Source: Planctomycetaceae bacterium (GTDB taxonomy: Bacteria; Planctomycetota; Planctomycetia; Pirellulales; UBA1268). Taken from it: a stretch of DNA of 6,633 nucleotides. This document shows, one piece after another, positions 1 to 6,415 of the stretch. Numbering within the stretch: position 1 is the first letter of the stretch; each line of letters begins with the position of its first letter. The stretch covers positions 1 to 6,633 of the forward strand of contig CANHYS010000119.1 in the NCBI GenBank assembly GCA_947464585.1, given 5' to 3'. A program made the position numbers and the translations under genes. Under the pieces are notes generated by a model that did no database searches, was not told where the DNA came from, and worked only from the letters and a program-made list of their open reading frames with translations.

Positions 1-678
1 CCGGATCGGGCGGCACCGCTCGTCCAGGCCTTCCGGCTGGGTGCGGATGTGAAGCCAGCGGCCAAGGCGGGGGCAGTGCGGCCCGAATTGCAGGCGTTTC
101 TCGCAGCATCACCCGTTCAGCCCTACCTCACCGTCGGCACGATCGAGCCCCGGAAGAATCAGACGATTCTTCCGGCTGTCTTCGAAGAGGTGTGGCGGGA
201 GGTTCCGGATGCCCGGCTGCTCGTCGCTGGCTTCGTGGGGTGGAAGGGGGACGAACTCATCCGCCGACTCCGAAGCCATCCTCGGTATGGCACCCACCTG
301 ATGCACTTTGGCGACCTGAACGATACAGAACTCCTCCATGCCTACGCCCATGCTCGGGCGTTGATCTTCCCGTCACGGGCCGAGGGCTATGGGCTGCCGA
401 TCGTGGAAAGTCTGTCACACGGCATGCGGGTGTTTGCATCCGACATTCCGGCCCATCGCGAGGTGGGCGGGCCATGGTGCGTTTATTTCCAGCCGAGCGA
501 CGTGGTAGGTCTGGCCAGGCAGATCGTCCGCTGGGAACGAGACGGCTTTTTCCCGGCAACACAGCCGGAAGGAGCCTTTGCATCTCCGACCTGGCATCAG
601 GCGACCGAACAGCTGATGCAGATTGTTTTTTTCGGGACATCCGTGGATGCCCGGCACGGAGAGCGGGCGGCGGCCTGA
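1..678 (+). CDS. GT4-family glycosyltransferase, C-terminal part (5' end outside window)
   Basis: This is a retaining GT-B fold glycosyltransferase that would transfer a sugar from an activated donor, probably a nucleotide sugar, to a growing glycan at the cytoplasmic side. The frame is open to base 1, giving 225 residues. A GTG at 49 is in frame, but FRLGAD lies just upstream of it, a segment that usually ends the N-terminal half in this family, so the true start is outside the window. Visible motifs are TVGTIEPRKN (fragment residues 44-53), which opens the donor-binding domain; the strand RLLVAG; ALIFPSRAEGYGLPIVES, containing the EX7E pair (E128 and E136); and a late ASDIPAHREVGG segment, typical of the domain. 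The tail after SPTWHQATEQL is short, as expected. The next gene starts 72 bases downstream on the same strand, so co-transcription is plausible. Acceptor and sugar cannot be told from the sequence. Confidence 0.93.
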   Translation, partial: PDRAAPLVQAFRLGADVKPAAKAGAVRPELQAFLAASPVQPYLTVGTIEPRKNQTILPAVFEEVWREVPDARLLVAGFVGWKGDELIRRLRSHPRYGTHLMHFGDLNDTELLHAYAHARALIFPSRAEGYGLPIVESLSHGMRVFASDIPAHREVGGPWCVYFQPSDVVGLARQIVRWERDGFFPATQPEGAFASPTWHQATEQLMQIVFFGTSVDARHGERAAA

Positions 679-750
679 ACACGATCCGCAACTTGGGCGG
701 CGGCAGGCGGTGCCGACGTCATCGGAAACAAGACTCAACGAGGCAAGACC

Positions 751-2709
751 ATGGCGCGGATGGATGCATTGCTGGGATCGATCACGGCGTGGCGGAATGG
801 GGCCAATGCCAGCACGCAGCCACTGAGCCGTGGCTCGGTGGCCCGGATCGACGTCGCCCGGTTCGCGAAGAGCGACCCGTCGCTGCATGTGGGCCGCTCG
901 CGTCCGGACCACACCCTCTCGTCGCTCTGCACGTTCGACCAGCTCGACAGCCCCCGGTTTCGCCACTGGGCGGCGGCGCTCCAGGAGCCGTGGCGGGCCC
1001 ATCGCAAGCTCTGGGAACTGGCCTACATCTGCCAGACGCTCGACGAGCGGGGTGTGTTGCAGCCGGGCCGCCGTGGCCTCGGCTTTGCGGTGGGGGCAGA
1101 AAAACTGCCGGCGCTGTTTGCCGCCCGCGGCTGCAAGATCACGGCGACCGACCTCCCGGCCGAGGATGAGCGAAACCAGGCCTGGGCGCAGACGGGCCAA
1201 TGGGTCGGCAACCTCGCGTCGTTAAGCCACCCCGAAATCTGCCCTGAGCAGGCCTTCCGCGACAATGTCAGCTACCGACCGGTCGACATGAATGCGATCC
1301 CGGACGATCTCACTGGCTTCGACTTCACCTGGTCGACCTGCTCCTTCGAGCACTGCGGCAGCATCGAGCTGGGGCTGCGGTTTCTCGAGGAGCAGATGCG
1401 GTGTCTTGCGCCCGGCGGCATCGCAGTGCACACCACCGAGTTCAATCTCTCCTCAAACGACTCGACGGTGATGGACGGCGGCTGCGTGATCTTCCGGCTC
1501 AAGGATATCGAGTGGGTCATCGCCGCGCTCCGCGATGCCGGTCACGACGTCGAACCGCTCGATCTCGCCACCGGTTCGCGGAAACTCGATCGCTATGTCG
1601 ACGCCGCACCCTACAGCCAAGACAGGCATCTGCGGCTTGATCTCTGGGGCTATGCGTCGACCTCGATCGGCCTCATCATCCGTAAAAGCACGCAGGCCGA
1701 TGCGTATGGGCATCTCTCCGCGGATGTAAGCCGTCGCGTGCGGATGACGTTGTCATGCCGAGACACCGATCCGATTCCGAAGGTGGCTGATGCGGGCGAG
1801 GTGATGGAGCAGAATGGAGAGCGGGTGCAGATCATGCACGAGGGCACGCGGGTGGTTGCGGATGGCTACTATGGCGGCTGGATGACCGACGTGATCCGCG
1901 GTCTCCGCGGCCACCACGAGCCTCAGGAGGAACTTCTCTTCCACCACCTGCTCGTGCACGTGCGGCCGGGATCGCAATTTGTCGAACTTGGCGCTTATTG
2001 GGCCTACTACACGAACTGGTACCTCGGCGCGGTGCCAGGCTCGACAGCGCTCTGTGTCGAGCCCGACTCCGCCAGTCTGGAGGTGGGCCGCCAGAATCTG
2101 GCACTCAATGGCCGCACCGCCGAGTTCATCCAGGCGTTCGTGGGCAGCCGCTCGGAGCGGTCGCGGGTCGGCCGCCTCGAGTGTCTCGACATGGATGCCG
2201 TACTCGCCCGAGTGGACGGTCGGCCGATCGAGGTGCTCCACATGGATGTGCAGGGGGCCGAACTACCGTTCATCGAGTCGATGCGGCAGGCGGTCGCGGA
2301 GCACAAGGTGCGGTTCATCGTGGTCTCCACCCACCATGAATCCGTGTTTTCCAACTACCAGAAATTGAGCACTGGCGCGACGACCACGCACGAAGATTGT
2401 GTCAGGGCGCTGCAGTCACTCGGCGCGAAGGTGTTCGTGGACCACAATGTCTACGAGTCTTTCAGCGGTGACGGCCTGATCGTGGCGAGCTTCGCTGCCG
2501 AAGACCGGTCGATCGTGCTGCCGGCGATCAGTCGCAACGTGCGGGAGCGATCACTCTTTAGCGGCTGGATTTCGCGTGCCCCCGTCGTCACAGCAGCCAT
2601 GGCCCCGCCCCCGCCGCGGCAGAACGGCTGGTTGCACCGGCAAGTTCTCAAACTCCGCCGCTCATACCGCAAGCGGTTCAAGGGCGGAACTGCACGGCAG
2701 GTCGCCTAA
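751..2709 (+). CDS. Two-domain SAM-dependent methyltransferase with C-terminal FkbM domain
   Basis: This protein of 652 residues carries two predicted class I methyltransferase modules. Module 1 (about 60-310) has a SAM-loop-like GLGFAVG (110-116), then a strand ending in the acidic TATD (131-134), VDMNAIP (178-184), FDFTWSTCSFEH (190-201) and LAPGGIAVHTTE (219-230). Module 2 (about 355-580) is FkbM-like: FVELGAYWAYYTNWY (410-424), CVEPDS with acidic E437, LHMDVQGAEL (496-505), STHHE (526-530) and DGLIVASF (574-581). FkbM enzymes typically O-methylate sugar hydroxyls in natural products and polysaccharides, and the neighbouring glycosyltransferase and sulfotransferase genes fit that role. The tail (600-652) is Pro-rich and then strongly basic. 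The start at ATG 751 is chosen because codons are continuous from there. ATG 760 is a close alternative, and no strong Shine-Dalgarno is seen. The family calls are firm. The substrates, and whether both modules are active, are inference. Confidence 0.92.
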   Translation: MARMDALLGSITAWRNGANASTQPLSRGSVARIDVARFAKSDPSLHVGRSRPDHTLSSLCTFDQLDSPRFRHWAAALQEPWRAHRKLWELAYICQTLDERGVLQPGRRGLGFAVGAEKLPALFAARGCKITATDLPAEDERNQAWAQTGQWVGNLASLSHPEICPEQAFRDNVSYRPVDMNAIPDDLTGFDFTWSTCSFEHCGSIELGLRFLEEQMRCLAPGGIAVHTTEFNLSSNDSTVMDGGCVIFRLKDIEWVIAALRDAGHDVEPLDLATGSRKLDRYVDAAPYSQDRHLRLDLWGYASTSIGLIIRKSTQADAYGHLSADVSRRVRMTLSCRDTDPIPKVADAGEVMEQNGERVQIMHEGTRVVADGYYGGWMTDVIRGLRGHHEPQEELLFHHLLVHVRPGSQFVELGAYWAYYTNWYLGAVPGSTALCVEPDSASLEVGRQNLALNGRTAEFIQAFVGSRSERSRVGRLECLDMDAVLARVDGRPIEVLHMDVQGAELPFIESMRQAVAEHKVRFIVVSTHHESVFSNYQKLSTGATTTHEDCVRALQSLGAKVFVDHNVYESFSGDGLIVASFAAEDRSIVLPAISRNVRERSLFSGWISRAPVVTAAMAPPPPRQNGWLHRQVLKLRRSYRKRFKGGTARQVA

Positions 2710-2717
2710 GGCCGCCG

Positions 2718-5189
2718 TCAGACTTTCGGAAAGATGAACAGACCAGTGGCGGAGTTCGACACTCTGCGGACGTTCCCGTTCCAGGTCGTGTAACAGACAC
2801 TGGAGCCGGCGCAGTTTCCGGCTGCAAAGAGGCCGATCCTGTTGTAATGGATGGTGTTGCCGAGTGCCGCGTTGGTGGTGGCGCCGACCAGCAGCGTCCG
2901 GGCGTTGACAAGCGCCAAACCATACTGGCTGCCTGCGATGTTGTTCCGGTAGACGCCGCTGCCTGACAGGTTGCCGGTGGCCCACAGCCCATTGCCCTTC
3001 GATGCGGTCAGCAGGTTGCCGAGGTTCGCGGTCGTGCCACCGACCGTGAGTCCTGTGGCATTGTCGAGGACCATGCCGCTGCCGCCGGATCCACTGGCTA
3101 TGAAGGTGTTGCCGGCGACCGTGGTGGACGTCAGCGGTCCGCCAGCATACATGCCGCATACCGTCGATACGACGTAGTTGCCGGCTCCCGTGCCGACCTG
3201 CGACGTGGCACCCCCGATGGAAAAGGGCTGGCCGGCCGCCCCGGCTGCGTTGATGACCATGATGCCCGTCGACTGTCCCGTGATCACGTTTCCGTTGATG
3301 CGGGAGTTGGAGAGGTTGCCAACGGCCCGAATGCCCGAGGCACCACCGGCGATGGTGTTGCCGCCGCCGGCATCCGTGCCACCGACCGCCAGTCCCTGCG
3401 CATCCCGCAATGACACGCCGACGGGGTTGCTGGTCAGCGAATTGGCCCGGAACGTCGTGCCGGTGAGGAGGCCGGTGGCGAGCAGGCCGGTGGCGGTGTT
3501 GCTGGTGATCGTGTTCTTGAAGTCGGTGATCGGCACGCCGGCGAAGCCGTCGGTGGGAGCGCCGATGGTGAGGTTCTGGACGTTGATGAGCGAGATGCCG
3601 TTCGCGTTCGAGCTGATCGTGTTTCCCAGCACGCGGGTGCTCGAGTAATCCCCCTTGGACGCGGCCAACCCGCTGACGGTATTGCCCGTGATGGTGTTGC
3701 CGAGGTTCGATGACGTGCCGCCGACCGTGAAGCCTGTGAGCTTCCCGCCAAACGGGGCGGAGAAGTTGACGCCGTTTCGGCCATTGCCGGTGATCGTGTT
3801 TCCCTGCACAGCCGTGCTCGTGTACGCGCCGCCATTCACCAGCACGCCGTCGAGACCGTTGGCGTTGATGGTGTTGCCGCCGGCCGAGGCTGGGCCGCCC
3901 AGCGTCAGTCCCGAAAACGCCCCGCCGCCGGCCAAGGGATTGATGTTCACGCCGCTGTTCTGGTTGTATTGAATCGTGTTTCCCTGCACCGTCGTGCCGG
4001 TGTAGGTGCCGCCGAACACTCCGATGCCGTCGGCGGCATTCGAGGCGATCGTGTTGCCCAGCACCGTGGTCGTGCCGCCGATCGTCAGGCCGGTGAGGGA
4101 CTGGCCCGCCGGAGCCAACTGCACGCCGTACCCGCCGTTGGACGCGATCGTGTTGCCCTGGATGAGGGTACCGCTGTACGAGCCCTGCGAGACCTGCACG
4201 CCGTTCTGACTGTTGAAGCTGATGGTGTTGGCCGCGGTGGCCGTCGAGCCGCCGATCGTGAGGCCTGTCAGGCCGCCGGTGGTTCCCAGCAGCACGCCGG
4301 TGGCCTTGTTATTCGTGATCGTGTTGCCTGCGACGACTGTGCTTGTATAGGTGCCGGGCTGGAAAAACAGCCCGTTGCCGTTCAACGAGATCGTGTTGGC
4401 GTCGCCCGCAGTCGTGCCGCCGATCGTGAGGCCGGTGACCCCGCTGGTGGCCAGGATGCCGTTCTGCGCGTTCAGCGAGATCGTGTTGGTGGCGATCTTC
4501 GTGCCCGTGAAGGTGCCACCCTCCAGGGCGATGCCGTTGAGGTTGTTCGAGATCGTGAGACCGGAGACCAGGCTGCCGGCGGAGGACCCCAAGAATTTCA
4601 GGCCGGTGTTGAAGTTTCTGAGCGTCAGGCTGGGCACATTCAGTGTCACGCTGTTGACGTTGGCGGCGATCGTGAGGCCGTCGGACAGCCCGGCCGCCGC
4701 GCCGTCGAGAGTGATGGCGGTCGTGCCGACACCGAAGGAGAACGTGGTGCCGGCGGGATTGGTGAGTGTGGGGAGTGCCGTCTTGAGAGCGATCGTCCCG
4801 GCCCCCAGGCCGTTGAAGCTAATGGTGTCGGCCTTGGCATTGGAGTTGATGTCGAGGATCGCCTGCCGCAGCGAGCCGGACCCATCGTCGGCGAGCGTGT
4901 TGACGATGGCCAACGCCAAGCGGGCTTCAAGAGATTCAAACGGCGCAAGGCCGCCGCCACGCTGCCGATGGGCGATGCTGCGAACGATGTCGCCGGAGCG
5001 GTTGACGCTGCAGCCCCGATCACGGACGCCCTGAGGCATGAGACGACGGAAGAATGCGAGGGCGATCAATGAGGGAACGTGCATGAAGGGTTCCATGGAA
5101 AAGGGCGTGCGCGGCGGGATTCGGTTCGCGCCGCACAAGCAGAACACCATCGTGGGCGAACCGACAAGTCCAAGGAGTCGCGGTGCCAT
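2718..5189 (-). CDS. Secreted/surface right-handed beta-helix repeat protein with LEPR-XLL-like N-terminal motif
   Basis: This protein of up to 823 residues has no catalytic motif that I recognise. Residues 84-93 (FESLEARLAL) match the N-terminal LEPR-XLL motif of exported planctomycete proteins. VNTLADDGSGSLRQAI (96-111) and DTISFN follow, resembling the CSLREA-type segment that precedes many parallel beta-helices. From about residue 211 to the end there are units of roughly 51-60 residues built on GLTIGG, GNTI..N and NGV/TGV, very rich in Gly, Thr, Asn and Ser. This is the composition of stacked beta-helix coils with Asn ladders. No PEP-CTERM, dockerin or membrane anchor is seen at the C-terminus, which ends LFIFPKV. 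The start is uncertain. In-frame ATGs lie at 5189, 5150, 5096, 5084 and 5039, none with a convincing Shine-Dalgarno, and the first dozen codons from 5189 have weak GC3 bias, so a later start (5150 to 5084) is quite possible. It could bind or coat surface glycan or act as an adhesin; function unknown. Confidence 0.88.
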   Translation of the reverse strand: MAPRLLGLVGSPTMVFCLCGANRIPPRTPFSMEPFMHVPSLIALAFFRRLMPQGVRDRGCSVNRSGDIVRSIAHRQRGGGLAPFESLEARLALAIVNTLADDGSGSLRQAILDINSNAKADTISFNGLGAGTIALKTALPTLTNPAGTTFSFGVGTTAITLDGAAAGLSDGLTIAANVNSVTLNVPSLTLRNFNTGLKFLGSSAGSLVSGLTISNNLNGIALEGGTFTGTKIATNTISLNAQNGILATSGVTGLTIGGTTAGDANTISLNGNGLFFQPGTYTSTVVAGNTITNNKATGVLLGTTGGLTGLTIGGSTATAANTISFNSQNGVQVSQGSYSGTLIQGNTIASNGGYGVQLAPAGQSLTGLTIGGTTTVLGNTIASNAADGIGVFGGTYTGTTVQGNTIQYNQNSGVNINPLAGGGAFSGLTLGGPASAGGNTINANGLDGVLVNGGAYTSTAVQGNTITGNGRNGVNFSAPFGGKLTGFTVGGTSSNLGNTITGNTVSGLAASKGDYSSTRVLGNTISSNANGISLINVQNLTIGAPTDGFAGVPITDFKNTITSNTATGLLATGLLTGTTFRANSLTSNPVGVSLRDAQGLAVGGTDAGGGNTIAGGASGIRAVGNLSNSRINGNVITGQSTGIMVINAAGAAGQPFSIGGATSQVGTGAGNYVVSTVCGMYAGGPLTSTTVAGNTFIASGSGGSGMVLDNATGLTVGGTTANLGNLLTASKGNGLWATGNLSGSGVYRNNIAGSQYGLALVNARTLLVGATTNAALGNTIHYNRIGLFAAGNCAGSSVCYTTWNGNVRRVSNSATGLFIFPKV
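2721..4436 (-). repeat. Ten tandem coding repeats (about 51-60 residues) of the beta-helix
   Basis: Units begin near residues 252, 308, 366, 426, 485, 538, 598, 654, 712 and 764, each opening with a form of GLTIGG: TGLTIGG, SGLTLGG, TGFTVGG, QNLTIGA, QGLAVGG, QPFSIGG, TGLTVGG, RTLLVGA. A less complete unit precedes them (about 211-251, with LTISNN and GTFTGT). Each unit carries GNTI or NTI segments followed by Asn and Gly turns, so it should span two to three helix coils. On the plus strand the repeats show as recurring gatggtgttgcc and gatcgtgttgcc stretches, the complement of the GNTI codons. The first units are more alike than the last ones. Confidence 0.85.
4911..4940 (-). other. LEPR-XLL-like sorting motif within the beta-helix gene
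   Basis: These codons encode FESLEARLAL, residues 84-93 of the longest reading. The Glu-x-Leu-Glu-x-Arg-Leu core matches the LEPR-XLL motif found near the N-terminus of many large planctomycete extracellular proteins, where it is thought to act in export or sorting. Here Ala replaces the usual Pro of LEPR, and the last part is LAL rather than xLL. Basic residues (HRQR) lie about ten positions upstream, and the mature-like region (IVNTLADDG) starts straight after. This is the main taxonomic clue in the window. Confidence 0.7.
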
Positions 5190-5345
5190 GCAGGCGACCG
5201 GCTGCTGGCCGTTATGCGTGGCAGAACTTGGGCCGGCTGAGGAGAAGAACGCACCACGGCACGGGACGATTTTTCGCGATAATCCGCCGAAAAGGCGGCG
5301 GTGCGAGGGCCGCGGAGGGCCTGCTACGGGGGCGGTCCGGGCCGG
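5190..5345. other. Spacer between sulfotransferase and beta-helix genes
   Basis: This 156-base spacer separates two minus-strand genes. I see no gene in it. A relatively AT-rich patch lies at about 5266-5293 and overlaps a short GC hairpin. The patch could hold a promoter for the beta-helix gene, but I find no convincing -35/-10 pair. If the beta-helix protein really starts at 5084-5150, its leader is correspondingly longer. Confidence 0.5.
5284..5298 (-). terminator. Weak hairpin downstream of the sulfotransferase gene
   Basis: On the minus strand this reads CCGCC-TTTTC-GGCGG, a perfect 5-bp GC stem with a 5-base loop, lying 47 bases past the sulfotransferase stop codon. It is followed by ATTATCGCG and not by a run of T, so it is a poor match to an intrinsic terminator. 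In GC-rich DNA a 5-bp stem can arise by chance. Confidence 0.2.
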
Positions 5346-6062
5346 TCAGGCTGCCATCCGGCGGGGCTTGCTGCCGCGGATCATGAGGTGGACACCCACC
5401 TCGTAATACCAGCGGAAGTGCTTGCGGACATCTGCCATCAGCGGCCCCGCCTCGTCCACATACCGCTCGATATCGCGGCCTTCCGTCGAGCGGTTCAGCG
5501 ACGGGAGCGGGCGGGCATGGCCGAGCCCATTGGCATCGCAGAAGGCCTGGAGCGCCGGCTGCAGCGATTCGAAGTCGAGCAATGTCGTGTTGTGCCAGAG
5601 TGGCCCGCCCACGTCGAAGAACCGTTCGTAGGTGGGGATGCGGCCACCGATGACCGCGGCGGCCAGAAAATCGCGGAATGTATGGTGCTGCGTGCAGCCG
5701 ATGAAGGCGTCGTCTGAATCCGCGACGGCCGGCTCGCGGTGCCAGAACTCGAACAGCGATACGAGCATCTCGAACGGATCTCGCATCACGCCGACGATCC
5801 GCATGGATGTATGCAAGGGGCTATAGCGATCAGCCAGCGTTGGCGACCACAGTTTCAAGGAACGGTGGGTGAATCGCCCGAGCCGCCTCTGGAATGCGGG
5901 CGGCCGGAGTAGGCTCAGGCTGAGGTTGACCGGGTAGTGCGGATTGTCTGTGACGAGGAGTTCCGCATCGGGACAGGTGTCGAGGAACCACCTCTGTAGC
6001 GACGTGCCCGCGGTCTTCGGGTAGTGCGCGAAGGCGAGTTTGTGCGTGCGGCTGACGAGCAT
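5346..6062 (-). CDS. Sulfotransferase family protein (PAPS-dependent)
   Basis: This is a probable cytoplasmic sulfotransferase of 238 residues that would move the sulfuryl group from PAPS to a hydroxyl, most likely on a glycan given its neighbours. AFAHYPKTAGTSLQRWF (residues 10-26) is the 5'-phosphosulfate loop in the H-x-PK-TAGTS form typical of the Sulfotransfer_2-like groups. MRIVGVMRDPFEMLVSLFEF (87-106) is the 3'-phosphate site, with R94 and S102 in the usual R-D-P-x5-S pattern. LNRSTEGRDIERYVDEAG and FRWYYEVG near the end match the usual C-terminal helices. I chose ATG 6062 over the in-frame GTG at 6116 because a GGAG lies 7 bases before it and the conserved part begins directly after it. 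The 18 extra residues from the GTG are polar and look non-conserved. There is no signal peptide or membrane segment. It lies upstream of the beta-helix gene on the same strand, 156 to about 260 bases away depending on that start. The exact substrate is unknown. Confidence 0.88.
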   Translation of the reverse strand: MLVSRTHKLAFAHYPKTAGTSLQRWFLDTCPDAELLVTDNPHYPVNLSLSLLRPPAFQRRLGRFTHRSLKLWSPTLADRYSPLHTSMRIVGVMRDPFEMLVSLFEFWHREPAVADSDDAFIGCTQHHTFRDFLAAAVIGGRIPTYERFFDVGGPLWHNTTLLDFESLQPALQAFCDANGLGHARPLPSLNRSTEGRDIERYVDEAGPLMADVRKHFRWYYEVGVHLMIRGSKPRRMAA

Positions 6063-6069
6063 GGGTGGA

Positions 6070-6073
6070 CTCC
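6070..6073 (-). promoter_or_regulatory. Shine-Dalgarno that decides the sulfotransferase start
   Basis: The minus strand reads GGAG here, with 7 bases between it and the ATG at 6062-6060. It is the clearest ribosome binding site in the window and favours the shorter sulfotransferase reading. The alternative GTG at 6116 has CTCCACCCCGATGG before it, with no purine-rich site. Confidence 0.55.
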
Positions 6074-6171
6074 AGACCTCGCTGCGAGATGCACCGTGAG
6101 GCGACTCCCGGGCCACCCATCGGGGTGGAGTTCGTCGCCGGATACGTCTTGTAGCGACGCCGACCTACGGA

Positions 6172-6229
6172 ATCGACAGGTATGCCTGCAAATCTTGAAT
6201 AATCGCTCCAGGTTGCATGATCGACAGGT
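6172..6229. repeat. Pair of 10-bp direct repeats (ATCGACAGGT) in the divergent promoter region
   Basis: ATCGACAGGT occurs at 6172-6181 and again at 6220-6229, 48 bases apart start to start, and the two copies bracket the most AT-rich part of the spacer. The flanks also hold a 7-bp inverted pair, CCGACCT at 6160-6166 and AGGTCGG at 6226-6232. Two copies of an operator around a promoter would look like this, but chance is not excluded. Confidence 0.3.
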
Positions 6230-6415
6230 CGGACATTCCCCGGACGGCCTCCGCCCCCTTCCGAGTCTACGCAGTCTTCCTGCCCTCGCGGTCGGCCTCG
6301 CGACTCTACCGACCGCGTTCAGTTTGCTGGGTCTGCAGGCCGATAGAGCCTTGGTGTCCCGGAGCCCAGCCGGGGGGTCTCTTGGTCTCCGTCCTGGCCT
6401 TCTGGCTGTCGTACC

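Larger units (their letters stand above)
6063..6415. other. Divergent intergenic region, likely holding promoters for both flanking genes
   Basis: This spacer of about 350 bases lies between the start of the minus-strand sulfotransferase gene and the start of the plus-strand glycosyltransferase, so both genes should be transcribed outward from it. I see no convincing gene inside: readings through it have no conserved motif and overlap the two starts. The part at 6181-6221 is more AT-rich than its surroundings (aaatcttgaataatc) and is the best place for promoter elements. TTGAAT at 6195 followed by CATGAT at 6216 is a possible plus-strand pair, but the 15-base spacing is short. No terminator or RNA fold stands out. 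Confidence 0.45.

Noticed and set aside
192..1169. Plus-strand open frame of 325 codons overlapping the glycosyltransferase and methyltransferase
   Set aside because: It runs in a different frame through two genes with well-recognised motifs. Its product is Arg/Gly/Pro-rich low-complexity sequence, typical of a GC-rich shadow.
415..1200. Minus-strand open frame of 261 codons
   Set aside because: It is antisense to conserved glycosyltransferase and methyltransferase coding sequence, with no recognisable motif.
3178..3972. Plus-strand frames (156 and 105 codons) rich in Pro and Val
   Set aside because: They are the antisense image of the GNTI/GLTIGG repeats. The periodic VLP and PPTV pattern comes from the repeat DNA.
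2721..4436. Regularly spaced short repeats resembling a CRISPR array
   Set aside because: The recurring gtgttgcc blocks are in frame with the beta-helix codons, vary in sequence and spacing, and there are no unique spacers or cas genes.
3969..5072. Long plus-strand open frame (367 codons) opposite the beta-helix gene
   Set aside because: Its Arg/Ala/Gly/Asp-rich product merely mirrors the repeat codons of the minus-strand gene. It has no domain and no start signal, while the minus-strand reading has clear beta-helix motifs.
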